A DNA stretch of 64,000 bases from Methylobacterium aquaticum. Its GTDB lineage: Bacteria > Pseudomonadota > Alphaproteobacteria > Rhizobiales > Beijerinckiaceae. Below, in pieces: positions 17,236 to 26,695 of this stretch. The stretch lies in contig NZ_CP043627.1 in assembly GCF_016804325.1 (NCBI RefSeq), forward strand, positions 2,803,001-2,867,000. Direction: 5' to 3'. A program made the position numbers and the translations under genes. The notes under the pieces were generated by a model that made no database searches, was not told the DNA's origin, and saw only the letters and a program-made list of their open reading frames with translations. Each line of letters begins with the position of its first letter. Positions within the stretch are counted from its first letter, which is position 1.

Positions 17236-17817
17236 ATGACCTCTTCCGAGACCGCGTCTCCCGCTGCCGCAAGTCCCGAGACCTCAACTCCCGAGACCTC
17301 GAGTCCCGAAACGTCGGCTCCCGAGGTTTCGCGGGAAGAGGTGTCGCGGGAAGAGGGTTCCCCTGCCGGAACCGCGGGCTCTCCGCCCCCGCCCTCGTCC
17401 GGCGCCCCGCGCTTCTCGGTCGTCACCGCCGGGCCGGACGAGGTCGAGCTCGTGGTGGCGTTCGGGCCCCGGGACTACGCGGTGCGCCTCTCGCCTGCGG
17501 AAGCCGCCGAGCTCGGCGTGGCGCTGCTCGCGACCGCCTCGGTGGCGGCGGATGTCGCCCAGGACGTGCCGGCGGGCACGCGGGTGGAGAACTGCTTCTT
17601 CCCGGTCCTCGGCTGGATGGCCGGCGAGGTCGGCCCCGGGGTTCCGGCCCTCGCGCTGCGGCTCGCCGAGGGCACCGAGATCGCCGTCCAGTTCGACCGC
17701 GCCGCCGCCCGGGCCTGCGGCCGCGACCTCGCCCGCAGCGGCCGGGTGCCGTGGCGGGAACGCCTGCGGCGCGTCTTCCGACGGTCCGTCGTGCCGGCCG
17801 GTCCCCAAGGCGCGTGA
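17236..17817 (+). CDS. Hypothetical protein with Pro/Glu/Thr/Ser repeat N-terminus
   Basis: A 193-residue protein starting at ATG 17236. The first 35 residues repeat the unit S-P-E-T-S (about five imperfect copies at 17270-17345) and then shift to VSREE twice. The remaining part has a compact fold-like region (VELVVAFGPRDYAVRLSPAE, then LGWMAGEVGPGVPALALRLA) and a basic tail (WRERLRRVFRRSVV). No signal peptide is evident. Family not recognised. It follows the adaptor gene by 89 bases on the same strand and converges with the DUF2459 gene. Confidence 0.6.
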   Translation: MTSSETASPAAASPETSTPETSSPETSAPEVSREEVSREEGSPAGTAGSPPPPSSGAPRFSVVTAGPDEVELVVAFGPRDYAVRLSPAEAAELGVALLATASVAADVAQDVPAGTRVENCFFPVLGWMAGEVGPGVPALALRLAEGTEIAVQFDRAAARACGRDLARSGRVPWRERLRRVFRRSVVPAGPQGA

Positions 17818-17835
17818 GCGCCCAAGTACCGCTCC

Positions 17836-18588
17836 TCAGGGCGCGTGAGCGCCCGCGCGCCAGGCGAGATCGAGGACGAGGCCCCGCGGCAGGGTGTCGA
17901 GGAGCGGCGTCACCGGGACCCCCGCCGCATTGAGGAGCCCGGCGCTCCAGTGGTTGCAGACGGCGAGCAGGCTGAAGCGCCCTTCCGCCGCGTAGAACAG
18001 GCTCGGACCGTAGAGGCCGGGGCCCAGCACCACCGGGTGGCGATCGCGCATCGTGACGGCACGACCGAGCGCTGCGGCGAGGCGCCGGAAGCCGGCCTGC
18101 GACAGCCGCAGGGTCACGATCTCGGCACCCGGAAACGCGGCCTCGGGCTCGGCCGCGACCCCGACCACGTGCAGGACCGCCGGGCGGCCGCCCGGGGTGA
18201 ACAGGGCCCGCAGCGCCAGGCGCCCGTCGAGGGCCTCGACCGTCGGCACGGTGCGGTAGAAGCCGGCATCACCCCAGCCGATCTCCAGCGCCGGATAGGC
18301 GCGGAAGCGCTCGGTCACCTCCAGGAGCGCCCCGTCCCCGGCTTCCTCCGCCGCCCGGGCGAGGTCTTCGCGCGGCAGCAGCAGGCCGGAATGCCAGGCC
18401 CCGGCGACGAGCCGCACCGTCACCGCCGCCTCGCCGGGGGGCGGCGGGTAGAGGGTCGGGTCGCGGGGCCGGGCGGTGAGCCAGGCGGCCAGGACGAGGG
18501 TGACGACCACGGCGACGAAGACGATGGCCGCCCGCGTCAGCGGACTTGCGGTGGCAAGCCAACGCTTCGTCGGCTTGCGTTTTCGCAT
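17836..18588 (-). CDS. DUF2459 family protein (TIGR02117-like)
   Basis: A 250-residue protein with one N-terminal membrane anchor (IVFVAVVVTLVLAAWL) and a periplasmic domain. The family pattern is recognisable: VAGAWHSGLLLP, ALEIGWGDAGFYRT, LHVVGV and the late YGPSLFYAAEGRFSLLAVCN. The conserved His, Asp, Tyr and Cys positions suggest a cysteine-peptidase or amidase-like fold, but no activity is established. It converges with the gene ending at 17817; only 18 bases separate the stops. Confidence 0.72.
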   Translation of the reverse strand: MRKRKPTKRWLATASPLTRAAIVFVAVVVTLVLAAWLTARPRDPTLYPPPPGEAAVTVRLVAGAWHSGLLLPREDLARAAEEAGDGALLEVTERFRAYPALEIGWGDAGFYRTVPTVEALDGRLALRALFTPGGRPAVLHVVGVAAEPEAAFPGAEIVTLRLSQAGFRRLAAALGRAVTMRDRHPVVLGPGLYGPSLFYAAEGRFSLLAVCNHWSAGLLNAAGVPVTPLLDTLPRGLVLDLAWRAGAHAP

Positions 18589-18634
18589 TGCCGGAGCCCG
18601 TTCGATGGATCTCTACAGATATCGAACCCACCGC

Positions 18635-18773
18635 GTCATTCCGGGGGCCGCGAAAGCGGAGCCCGGAATCCAGACGCACAGTTGGCAGAGAATAATGCGG
18701 GACGTGGTCCGCTCTGTCCTGAACCATCCGCGGTTCTGGATTCCGGGCTCCGCTGTCGCGGCCCCGGAATGAC
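18635..18773. repeat. Palindromic intergenic repeat, family A, copy 2
   Basis: A 139-bp copy of the element at 1031. The left arm is GTCATTCCGGGGGCCGCGAA with AGCGGAGCCCGGAATCCAGA; the right arm is TCTGGATTCCGGGCTCCGCT followed by GTCGCGGCCCCGGAATGAC. Compared with copy 1 there is an extra G and an extra A in the left arm. It lies between the DUF2459 gene and the end of valS. Confidence 0.87.
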
Positions 18774-18868
18774 GAGGAGGGTGTCAAGACTGTCGACCGG
18801 ATCGAACAGGATCTTGCGGAGTTTCGTCGCAAAACCGGTCACGACTTTTGCGAAATCTGCCGAGCGCG

Positions 18869-18895
18869 TGGCGGCCCATCAGGGTCGGGCCGCCA
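18869..18895 (-). terminator. Hairpin after valS, possible terminator
   Basis: A perfect 9-bp stem, TGGCGGCCC (18869-18877) and GGGCCGCCA (18887-18895), starts 16 bases past the valS stop. There is no T tract on the minus strand, so it may end transcription only with help or protect the 3' end. The rest of the 323-base gap to 18589 holds the family A repeat. Confidence 0.5.
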
Positions 18896-18911
18896 CGCCG
18901 TCCCGGGCCGG

Positions 18912-21623
18912 TCAGCCCTGGAGCCGCCCCAGCGCGTCCCGCACCTTCTCGCGCCGCGCGATGGCGGCGTCGCGGCGCTCGCGCTGCTCCTCGACCACCT
19001 CCTCGGGGGCGCGGGCGAGGAAGTCGGCATTGCCGAGCTTGGCGTCGATCTTCCCGATCTCGCCGTCGAGCTTGGCATCCTCCTTCTTCAGCCGCGTCAC
19101 CTCGGCGGCGAGGTCGACCACGCCTTCGAGCGGCAGGGCCGCGACCTCGCCGCGCACGATCAGCTGCACGGCGTTGCGCGGGCTCGCGTCAGCGACGTCG
19201 ATCGAGGCGATGCGGCCGAGGCGGCGCACGGTGTCGCCCCAGCGCGCCACGCGCTCGCGCACCGCCGCGCTCGGGGCCACCAGCACCAGGGGGATCTGGG
19301 CGCCGGCCGGCACGCTCGTCTCCGAGCGGGCCGAGCGGATCTCCGAGACGAGGTCGACGACCCAGCCGATCTCGGCCTCGGCCTCGGGCTTGCTGAGCGC
19401 GCCGAGATCCGGCCAGGCGGCGAGCGCCAGCAGCCCGCGCGCGATGCCCGCCTCGCGGGCCTTCGTCGCCCACAATTCCTCGGTGAGGAACGGCATGAAC
19501 GGGTGCAGCAGCACGCAGATCTGGTCGATCAGGTAGGCGATCGTCCGCTGCGTCTCCTCCTTCGCCGGCCCGTCCTCGCCCTGGAGCACGGGCTTGGCCA
19601 GTTCCAGGTACCAGTCGCAGAACACGTTCCAGACGAAGCGGTAGGCGGCGTTGGCGGCATCGTTGAAGCGGTAGGCCTCGATGGCCCCCGTCACCTCGGC
19701 CACGGCGCGGGCGGCCTCGCCCAGCGCCCAGGCGTTCAGCGTCTGGCTCACGTCCGTTGGCGCGAAGGCGGGATCGAGCCGGCAGCCGTTCATCTCGGCG
19801 AAGCGCGCGGCGTTCCAGAGCTTGGTCGCGAAGTTCCGATAGCCCTCAACGCGTTGCACCGAGAGCTTGATGTCGCGTCCCTGCGCCGCCATGGCGGCCA
19901 GGGTGAAGCGGAGCGCGTCGGCGCCGTAGCGGTCGACGAGGTCGAGGGGATCGACCACGTTGCCCTTCGACTTCGACATCTTGGCGCCCTTCTCGTCGCG
20001 GACGAGGGCGTGGATGTAGATCGTGCGGAACGGCACTTCATCGAGCGCGTGAAGGCCGAGCATCATCATCCTGGCAACCCAGAAGAAAATGATGTCGAAG
20101 CCCGTCACCAGCGCGCTGGTCGGGTAGTAGCGGGCAAGCTCGGGGGTCTGCTCCGGCCAGCCCAGCGTCGAGAACGGCCACAGGCCGGACGAGAACCAGG
20201 TGTCGAGCACGTCCTCGTCGCGGCGCAAGGCGACCGGGCGGCCGTGCTTTTCGGCGGCCTGGGCCAGGGCCTCCTCCTCGCTCCCCGCGACGAAGCAGTG
20301 GCCGTCCGCGTCGTACCAGGCCGGGATCTGGTGGCCCCACCAGAGCTGGCGCGAGATGCACCACGGCTCGATGTTCTCGAGCCACTGGAAGTAGGTCTTC
20401 TCGTAGGTCTCGGGCACGAAGCGGGTGCGGCCGTCGCGCACCGCCTGCAGGGCCCGCTCGGCCAGCGGCTTGACGTTCACGTACCACTGGTCGGTGAGAT
20501 ACGGCTCGATCACCACGCCCGAGCGGTCGCCGTGCGGCACCGCATGGGTGTTGGGCTCGATCGCCACCAGCCGGCCGCGCGCCTCCATGAGCGCCACGAC
20601 CTGCTCGCGGGCCTTGAAGCGGTCGAGGCCGTGCAGGGCCAGGGCCTCGGGCTCCGGGCTGGAGCCGTCCAGGAATTCCGCGTTACCCTCGAGGCTTATG
20701 CGGGCTTCCTCATCCAGGATGTTGATCTGCGCCAGCCCGTGCCGGCGGCCGACCTCGAAATCGTTGAAGTCGTGCGCCGGGGTGATCTTGACCGCGCCGG
20801 TGCCCTTCTCGGGATCCGAATACTCGTCGGCCACGATTCTGATCAGGCGGCCGACCAGCGGCAGGCGCAGGCGCTTGCCGACCAGCGCCCGGTAGCGCTC
20901 GTCCTCCGGATGCACCGCCACCGCGGTGTCGCCCAGCATGGTCTCGGGCCGGGTGGTGGCGACCGTGATGGTCTCGCCGGTCTCGCGGCCCTCCTCGTCC
21001 ACCACCGGATAGGCGAAGTGCCAGAGATGGCCCTTCACCTCGACCTGCTGCACCTCGAGGTCGGAGATCGCGGTCTGGAACTTCGGGTCCCAGTTCACCA
21101 GGCGCTTGTCGCGGTAGATCAGCCCCTGCGCGTGCAGGTCGACGAAGACTTTGAGGACCGCCTTCGACAGGCCCTCGTCCATGGTGAAGCGCTCGCGCGA
21201 CCAGTCGCAGGAGGCGCCGAGCCGCTTGAGCTGGTTGACGATGGTGCCGCCCGATTCCGCCTTCCACTCCCAGACCCGGCGGACGAATTCCGGCCGGCCG
21301 AGCGAGCGCCGGTCGGGCTGCTGCTGCTCGGCGAGGCGGCGCTCCACCACCATCTGGGTGGCGATGCCGGCGTGGTCGGTGCCGGGCTGCCACAGCACGT
21401 CCTTGCCGCGCAGGCGCTCGAAGCGGGCGAGCACGTCCTGGAGCGTGTTGTTGAGGGCGTGGCCCATATGCAGCGAGCCCGTCACGTTCGGCGGCGGGAT
21501 CATGATGCTGTAGGGCTCGGCGCCGGCCCGGTCCGGGCGCCCGGCCCGGAAGGCCTGCGCCTCCTCCCACTCGGCGGCGATGCGCGCCTCGACGGCGGCG
21601 GGATCGAAGGTCTTGTCCATCAT
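18912..21623 (-). CDS. valS: Valine--tRNA ligase
   Basis: A 903-residue class I aminoacyl-tRNA synthetase that charges tRNA-Val. The HIGH motif is HMGH (residues 52-55, in [17 protein letters not shown]) and the KMSKS motif is [13 protein letters not shown] near residue 546. The editing (CP1) domain lies between them ([19 protein letters not shown]). The C-terminus is a coiled coil ([20 protein letters not shown]). The start is ATG 21623 or the next codon 21620. It follows popZ, the standard alphaproteobacterial order. Confidence 0.93.
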   Translation of the reverse strand: MMDKTFDPAAVEARIAAEWEEAQAFRAGRPDRAGAEPYSIMIPPPNVTGSLHMGHALNNTLQDVLARFERLRGKDVLWQPGTDHAGIATQMVVERRLAEQQQPDRRSLGRPEFVRRVWEWKAESGGTIVNQLKRLGASCDWSRERFTMDEGLSKAVLKVFVDLHAQGLIYRDKRLVNWDPKFQTAISDLEVQQVEVKGHLWHFAYPVVDEEGRETGETITVATTRPETMLGDTAVAVHPEDERYRALVGKRLRLPLVGRLIRIVADEYSDPEKGTGAVKITPAHDFNDFEVGRRHGLAQINILDEEARISLEGNAEFLDGSSPEPEALALHGLDRFKAREQVVALMEARGRLVAIEPNTHAVPHGDRSGVVIEPYLTDQWYVNVKPLAERALQAVRDGRTRFVPETYEKTYFQWLENIEPWCISRQLWWGHQIPAWYDADGHCFVAGSEEEALAQAAEKHGRPVALRRDEDVLDTWFSSGLWPFSTLGWPEQTPELARYYPTSALVTGFDIIFFWVARMMMLGLHALDEVPFRTIYIHALVRDEKGAKMSKSKGNVVDPLDLVDRYGADALRFTLAAMAAQGRDIKLSVQRVEGYRNFATKLWNAARFAEMNGCRLDPAFAPTDVSQTLNAWALGEAARAVAEVTGAIEAYRFNDAANAAYRFVWNVFCDWYLELAKPVLQGEDGPAKEETQRTIAYLIDQICVLLHPFMPFLTEELWATKAREAGIARGLLALAAWPDLGALSKPEAEAEIGWVVDLVSEIRSARSETSVPAGAQIPLVLVAPSAAVRERVARWGDTVRRLGRIASIDVADASPRNAVQLIVRGEVAALPLEGVVDLAAEVTRLKKEDAKLDGEIGKIDAKLGNADFLARAPEEVVEEQRERRDAAIARREKVRDALGRLQG

Positions 21624-21704
21624 CGCGAAAGCGCCACTCGCAGGCCTCCCGGGGCGCGTCCGCCGGATGGGACGCGGGCCGCACGGGCGCCGGATCTTGA
21701 GACG

Positions 21705-21733
21705 AAAAAGGCCGGCCGCGCGAGCGACCGGCC
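21705..21733 (-). terminator. Rho-independent terminator between popZ and valS
   Basis: On the minus strand the stem GGCCGG...CCGGCC (21733-21728 with 21715-21710) is followed by TTTTT (21709-21705). It lies 164 bases past the popZ stop and 80 bases before the valS start. Two further palindromes, around 21792-21830 and 21860-21898, precede it. valS therefore probably has its own promoter. Confidence 0.7.
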
Positions 21734-21896
21734 CCGAGACCGCTTTCAAGCGGACCCGGACCGTTCCGTCAATGGGAGCGCGCCCGCGAACCCATGCGGT
21801 TTCCGATCGATCGCTTCGCGATGCGGAAACCGGCTTCGCTCAAGGGCCGCGCAGGCCTGCCGATCCGGTTTCCGGACGGATCGTCCGGAGATCGGA

Positions 21897-22576
21897 TCAG
21901 CGGCCGCGCGCGACGCGCTCGATCTCGGCGCGCACCAGGCGCTCGACCATGACCGGCAGGTTGTCGTCGAGCCAGGCCTTCAGCATCGGGCGCAGCATGT
22001 CCTGCACCAGGTCCTCGAGGGTGCGGGCGTTGCGGGTCAGCACCGTGTTGGCCAGGAGGTCGAAGGCGTGGCCGACCGTGGCGTCGGTCGCCTGCGACAG
22101 GAGGCGGTCCTCCATCGCCTGCGGGGCCGGCTCCGGTGCCGGCGGCGGCGCGACGGCCTTCGGGGGCGCCGGCGGCGGCGCGGGCTCCGGCTCGATCTCG
22201 ATGGCGTCGAAATCCATCGGCCCGTCGCGGAAGGCGATCTCCGACATCGCGTCGATGTCGTCGAAGCTCGGCGCGGGCTCGGGGGCTTGGGCGGCGGCGC
22301 CTCGGCGACCGGCTTCGGGGCCGGCCTGGGCTCGGGTTCCGGCAGCTTGGCCTCCGGCGGCTTGGGCTCCGGCGGCTTGGGGGCGGGCTTGGCCACCATC
22401 GCGAGGTCGAGCACGTCGTCCTCGTCCGGCTCGAGGTCCGGCACCGCCATCGGCCGCGACCCGGCGGCGGGCGGCTCCGCCGGCTTCTGGTCGTCGGCGA
22501 TGATGCGGCGGATGGAGGCGAGGATCTCCTCCATCGAGGGTTCCTGCGACTGCGTCTTGGGGCTCGCGGCGCTCAT
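21897..22576 (-). CDS. popZ: PopZ-like polar organizing protein (DUF2497), apparent 1-base frameshift
   Basis: PopZ self-assembles at the cell pole and tethers ParB-bound chromosome origins. The N-terminal helix EPSMEEILASIRRIIADDQ is in one frame (start ATG 22576) and the C-terminal oligomerisation region (TLEDLVQDMLRPMLKAWLDD, then NLPVMVERLVRAEIERVARGR) is in another, with the Pro/Glu-rich linker between. The frames join at the GGGGG run 22281-22285: adding one C to the minus strand gives PKPPEPAPSFDDIDAMSE and a normal product of about 226 residues. The pcm-tolC-popZ-valS neighbourhood supports the identity. I judge the frameshift a likely sequence error. Confidence 0.83.
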
Positions 22577-22707
22577 CCGGCTCAACGCTCGACTACAGGG
22601 GATCGGGGGTCGTGAGGTACGCAGTATTCCACAGGGCCGGCCGCGCACAAGCGACGCGGCCCGCCGGACTCACAGGAAGGCGCGGGGGCTGCCCGCACCC
22701 GCCCCGG

Positions 22708-24129
22708 TCAGCGGCCGTCCGGCGTCCTTACGCCGTACCACAAATCCTTGACCTGATCGTAATGCTGCTTGGCGCTGTATTGTGCCACCGGGACGCTGAT
22801 GAAGCGCGTGGTGAGGCGGCCGACGGTCTGCACCACCTGGTAGGAACCCACCACCCGGTCGCGCTGGGCGGCGATCAGGCTGACGCGGGCGCTCAGGAGC
22901 TCCTGCTGGGCGTTCAGCACGTCGAGGGTCGTGCGCTGGCCGACCCGGGCCTCCTCGCGCACGCCGTTCAGCGCCACCTCGTTGGCCTGGACCTGGGCCT
23001 GCGAGGCGATGACGCGGGCCTTGGCCGCCTCCAGTGCCCCCCAGGCGGTGACGATGCCGGCGCGGACCTGGTCGCGGGTCAGCTCGGCCTGGAGCCGGGC
23101 CTGTCCGACCTGCTCCTTGGCCTGGCGGATCTGCGCGTATTCGGCGCCGCCCTGGTAGAGCGGGACCGAGACCTGGCCGACGATCGAGCCCTGGAAGAAG
23201 CGGGTATTGGCGATCTGCTGGTCGAAGACCTGGGCGGCGTTGCCGCTCAACGAGACCGTCGGGTAGAGCGACGATTCGGCGATCTTCACCTGCGCCTCGG
23301 CCGCGTCGACCGAGTGGAGGGCGGAGAGGATCGCCGGGTGCTCCATCAGGCCGATCTCGACCGCCGCCGTCAGGGTCGAGGGCACGAAGCGGTCGATCGG
23401 GCGGCCGGGGGCGAGCTGGCGCGGCTCGACGCCGATCACCTGCCGGTAGGTCGCGATGCTGGTGCGCAGGTTCGCCTCGGCCAGGCTGACCTGGGCCCGG
23501 GCGCCGGCGAGCCGCGCCTCGGCCTGGGCGACGTCGGTGCGGGTCACCTCGCCGACGTTGAAGCGGTCGCGGGTCTGGCGGAGCTGCTCCTCGAGCACCT
23601 CGACGTTGTTGCGGTTGAGCTCCAGCGTGGCGGTGTCCGCCAGCACGCTCATATAGGCCTGCGCCGCCGAGAACAGCGTCGTCATCTCGGTGTTGCGCAG
23701 GGTCTCGCGGCCGCCGAGCACCTGCGACTCGGCCTGCCGGGTCTGGTTGTCGGTGCGAAAGCCGTTGAACAGCGTCTGGGTGACGGAAAGGCCGGCCGAG
23801 CCCGGGATCAGGGTCTGCTCGGACTCGCTTCCGACCCTGCCGTTGGCTCCCAGCGCCGCCGCACCGAGCTTGCCGGAGACGTGGCTGACGCCGACGCTGG
23901 CCTGCGCGCTCACGGTCGGGCGGTAGCCCGCCAGCGCCCGCGGCACGTTCTCGTCGTTGGCGCGCTGGCCGGCGCGCTGCGCGTTGAGCGTCGGGTTGCC
24001 CGCATAGGCCCGCGCGAGCGCGCTATCCAGGGTTTCCGCCGCAGCGCCCTGGCCCGCCACGGCGAGCGCCATGACGGCGAACCCGCCGAGCCGAAGCCCG
24101 CGGAACGCCCGAGTTCCTGTGTCAGTCAC
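22708..24129 (-). CDS. tolC: TolC-family outer-membrane efflux protein
   Basis: A 473-residue outer-membrane channel subunit. It starts with GTG 24129 and a signal peptide (GGFAVMALAVAGQGAAA). Two homologous halves show the family landmarks TLDSALARAYAGNPTLNAQR, SVTQTLFNGFRTDNQTRQAE and, in the second half, QVSVPLYQGGAEYAQIRQA followed by VLNAQQELLSARV. It would pair with the RND pump or with type I secretion systems. It sits between pcm and popZ, as in many alphaproteobacteria. Confidence 0.9.
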   Translation of the reverse strand: MTDTGTRAFRGLRLGGFAVMALAVAGQGAAAETLDSALARAYAGNPTLNAQRAGQRANDENVPRALAGYRPTVSAQASVGVSHVSGKLGAAALGANGRVGSESEQTLIPGSAGLSVTQTLFNGFRTDNQTRQAESQVLGGRETLRNTEMTTLFSAAQAYMSVLADTATLELNRNNVEVLEEQLRQTRDRFNVGEVTRTDVAQAEARLAGARAQVSLAEANLRTSIATYRQVIGVEPRQLAPGRPIDRFVPSTLTAAVEIGLMEHPAILSALHSVDAAEAQVKIAESSLYPTVSLSGNAAQVFDQQIANTRFFQGSIVGQVSVPLYQGGAEYAQIRQAKEQVGQARLQAELTRDQVRAGIVTAWGALEAAKARVIASQAQVQANEVALNGVREEARVGQRTTLDVLNAQQELLSARVSLIAAQRDRVVGSYQVVQTVGRLTTRFISVPVAQYSAKQHYDQVKDLWYGVRTPDGR

Positions 24130-24769
24130 GCCTGTCTACCCTGTGCGGCCAGCTCACGATCGACCGGTTCGTCACCGCGGGCGGCGGAGCCGGCTCGTCG
24201 CATCGCTGTGCCCACCTCGAGCGTGACATTAGCCGAGGGTTCCGCCGGGAGCACCGCCCCCGCGCCGTGGATCACAGAGTTTGGCCGGCGGTGCCGCATA
24301 AAAGCGACAGGTGCCTCTAGGGAAATTCGGGGCGTCGGGCCGGCGATTCGCGGGCTCTCCCGCGTCCTGGGCGCCGGGCAGCGCGCAACCTGCAAGAGCC
24401 TGGTAAACGAAACGTTTTCGCGCACGGTCCGACCTGGTCGCCGCGCCTCGACCGGCCGGCTTAAGCCGCCCGTCTGGACGCCGGACCGGGGCCGGGACGG
24501 CCTGCCCGGACGGGGCACCAAGGGAAATCCGTATCCGGGGCCCGGGACGGAGCCGCCGACGGGCTCATCCGATCGGTGGAGGCACCACCCTCTTCCGGTG
24601 GTGCTTCGCGAATGGTCCCGGGTCGGGCGCGCGGCCGGCCCGCGCCCGGAGGTCGTACGACCTCCGATCGCTCGCTCCGCAAGGCGGAAGCCGGCGTCGC
24701 GCGGGGAGCCTCCGGCTCCCCGCGCGGGCCGACGATCGGAATCCCGGACAGGCTCTTCCGGAATCCGGA
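24130..24769. other. Intergenic region with several palindromes between tolC and pcm
   Basis: This 640-base stretch holds no convincing gene. It contains at least three hairpins: GCACCACC-CTCTTCC-GGTGGTGC (about 24582-24605), GGAGGTCG-TACGACCTCC (about 24648-24665) and GCGCGGGGAGCC-TCC-GGCTCCCCGCGC (24708-24734). The last lies near the pcm stop and could end pcm transcription, though without a T tract. The part nearest tolC must carry its promoter. Confidence 0.55.
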
Positions 24770-25423
24770 TCAGAACGCGAAGCCGGCCTCGGCCGCGAAG
24801 GCGCGCAGGGGCGGCAGGGTGGCGTCGAAGAGCGGGCGCGAGCCGAAGGCGTCGCCCGAGCGCACCCACAGGGTCGCCTTGGCCGGACGGCCCTGGCCCT
24901 GGACGCAGGCGAGGCGCCCGCCGTCGGCGAGCTGGTCCAGCAGCGCTTTCGGGCGCTGCTCGACCTGGCCCTCGACCAGGATCGCGTCGTAGGGGGCGCG
25001 GCTGGATGCGCCCTTGTCGAGCGGGCCGACCTCGACGGTGACGCCGTCGCCGAGCCGCTCGCGCGCGGACGCCGCGAGGCCGGGGAGCGCTTCGAGGGCG
25101 ACGACCTCGACGCCGAGGCGGCGCAGCACGGCGGCGCCGTAGCCGAGGCCCGTGCCGACATCGAGGACGCGCTGGCCGGGCTTGAGGGCGAGCGCCTGGA
25201 TCAGGCGCGCCAGGACCATCGGGGCCGGCATGAAGCGGGTCTCGCCCTCTTCCGTGCCGACCGCCTGGGGCTGGTCGATATAGGCGAAGGCTTCCCGGTC
25301 CGCCGGCATGAACCGCTCGCGCGGGACGGCGTCGAACGCGTCGAGGAGCGCGATGTCGGTCACGTCGAACGTCCGGAGCTGGCAATCGACCATGAGGCGG
25401 CGCGCTTGCGCGTAGTCGAGCAT
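24770..25423 (-). CDS. pcm: Protein-L-isoaspartate O-methyltransferase family protein
   Basis: A 217-residue SAM-dependent methyltransferase of the PCMT family. Motif I is RVLDVGTGLGYGAAVLRRLG near residue 90; post-I is VVALEALPGLA. The segment before motif I reads GTEEGETRFMPAPMVLARL, where classical repair enzymes have a conserved Ser/Gln-containing loop, so isoaspartyl repair activity is uncertain. This TolC-linked subfamily is common in alphaproteobacteria and starts MLDYAQARRLMVDCQLRT. It reads towards tolC. Confidence 0.82.
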   Translation of the reverse strand: MLDYAQARRLMVDCQLRTFDVTDIALLDAFDAVPRERFMPADREAFAYIDQPQAVGTEEGETRFMPAPMVLARLIQALALKPGQRVLDVGTGLGYGAAVLRRLGVEVVALEALPGLAASARERLGDGVTVEVGPLDKGASSRAPYDAILVEGQVEQRPKALLDQLADGGRLACVQGQGRPAKATLWVRSGDAFGSRPLFDATLPPLRAFAAEAGFAF

Positions 25424-25583
25424 GAACGTCTCTGGAGAGCTTGAGCGACGGCCAAGCCGCGACGGTCAAGCCGCCGGGCGACGCGGTTGTGGTGGATCGC
25501 CGGCCAAAAGGCAAGGATACGAAAAAGCCCGGTCTCGCAGGCGAGAGCCGGGCCGATCTGCATCGCAATCAGAAGGAGAAGGG

Positions 25584-25657
25584 TGGAGGCCTCGCCCGGA
25601 ATCGAACCGGGGTGCAAGGATTTGCAGTCCTCTGCGTAACCACTCCGCCACGAGGCC
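25584..25657 (-). tRNA. tRNA-Cys (GCA)
   Basis: A 74-nt tRNA including an encoded CCA. The acceptor stem GGCCTCG pairs with CGAGGCC, the anticodon loop contains GCA (GGACTGCAAATCC) and the T arm is CCCGGTTCGATTCCGGG. It lies 160 bases upstream of pcm. Confidence 0.95.
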
Positions 25658-25909
25658 ATCCGGGCCGGCTGCAGCCGGCGATCGGGCGGGCCGTGCTTCC
25701 GAAGAGCACCGGCTGCGCCGTCTCCCCGGCGTCGGGCGGACAACCCGGGGACGAGGGGTCATTAGCAGAGCCCGCCCCGGCTCCGCAACAGGGTTCGGAC
25801 GGCAAAACCGCGCTCGAGGGGGTGAAATGAGCCGGCTCGCAAAAATCGCGTCCGGCACCGACAAATCCCTTGCGCGCCCTCCCCGCCTTGGGTAGTGCTC
25901 CCGCCGCGA

Positions 25910-25985
25910 TCCCCGATAGCTCAGTTGGTAGAGCAGGCGACTGTTAATCGCCTTGTCGCAGGTTCGAGTCCTGCTCGGGGAGCCA
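25910..25985 (+). tRNA. tRNA-Asn (GTT)
   Basis: A 76-nt tRNA with encoded CCA. The acceptor TCCCCGA pairs with TCGGGGA, the anticodon is GTT (CGACTGTTAATCG) and the T arm is GCAGGTTCGAGTCCTGC. It is divergent from the tRNA-Cys gene 252 bases away; the spacer shows no other gene. Confidence 0.96.
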
Positions 25986-26199
25986 CTCCCTTCCGCACAG
26001 CGTTGAAGCTCACGCACGCCGCCCGCCCCGGGCCGGCGCCATTTCGCGTTGTCGGGTCTCACGGCCGGCCGCCGTGTTTCATCCGAAAAAATCGACGGAA
26101 CCTGTGGCCCGGTCCGGTGGTTTCTCGTCCAACTTGCTGCAACGCTTCCCAGCACGGCGCCGCGAAGCATTCCAGCAGCTTTCGACACGGGAGTTTCCA

Positions 26200-26376
26200 A
26201 TGATCGGCTGGGCTATCACCTTCCTCGTCGTCGCCCTCGTCGCGGCTCTGCTGGGCTTCGGCGGCATTGCCGGCACCGCCATGGAGGCGGCCAAGATCGT
26301 GTTCTTCGTGGCGATCGTGCTGTTCGCCGTCTCGGCGATCTTCGGCCTGATGCGCGGCCGGTCGCCCCGAATCTGA
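26200..26376 (+). CDS. DUF1328 small membrane protein
   Basis: A 58-residue inner-membrane peptide with two hydrophobic segments: [19 protein letters not shown] and [20 protein letters not shown]. The layout (G-FGG-A-G linker, short basic tail RGRSPRI) is that of the DUF1328/YtjA family, often stress-induced and of unknown function. The start is ATG 26200, with GGGAG seven bases upstream; the frame is open further 5'. A tandem pair of hairpins follows. Confidence 0.85.
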   Translation: MIGWAITFLVVALVAALLGFGGIAGTAMEAAKIVFFVAIVLFAVSAIFGLMRGRSPRI

Positions 26377-26389
26377 CGTTGCGACGGCG

Positions 26390-26449
26390 GGCGGGCCCTG
26401 AGGGCCCGCCTCCCCGGACCAGGGCGGCCCCGGCGGGGCCGCCTTTTTT
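26390..26449 (+). terminator. Tandem terminator hairpins after the DUF1328 gene
   Basis: The first stem is GGCGGGCCC-TGA-GGGCCCGCC (26390-26410). The second is GGCGGCCCC-GGC-GGGGCCGCC (26423-26443), followed by TTTTTT (26444-26449). The second is a canonical Rho-independent terminator. Confidence 0.85.
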
Positions 26450-26479
26450 GTTGGCAATGCCCTCCGAAGCCGTCGGTGC

Positions 26480-26695
26480 TCAGCCCTCGGCCGCGCGAAG
26501 CAGCCCCTCGGCCGGCGCCGTCCGCGCCCGGCGCGGCACCAGCCGATGCACCGTCGCGGATCGCAGGGGGCGCGAGGCCGCCGCGCGGGCGTCGCGCCGG
26601 TCGGCCAGCAGGATCGCCGCGGCGAGGTAGCCCAGCGAGGAGACCTCGATCCTGTCGGGGCGGATCGGCCATTCGAAGCGGGCCGTGGCATTCAT
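26480..26695 (-). CDS. Small hypothetical protein
   Basis: A 71-residue protein starting at ATG 26695 (MNATARFEWPIRPDRIEVSS). A strong ribosome site, GGGAGGG, seven bases upstream is the main support, together with a plausible short fold (SSLGYLAAAILLADRRDARA). It is basic near the end (ATVHRLVPRRARTAPAEG). No family is recognised; it converges with the DUF1328 gene. Confidence 0.55.
   Translation of the reverse strand: MNATARFEWPIRPDRIEVSSLGYLAAAILLADRRDARAAASRPLRSATVHRLVPRRARTAPAEGLLRAAEG

Noticed and set aside
19503..22751. A 1082-codon plus-strand open frame opposite valS and popZ
   Set aside because: Same type of antisense shadow; it spans two real genes and intergenic terminators and has no recognisable domain.
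25910..25985. tRNA-Asn considered as an attachment site of another integrated element
   Set aside because: The flanks hold ordinary chromosomal genes; there is no integrase and no repeated tRNA end nearby.
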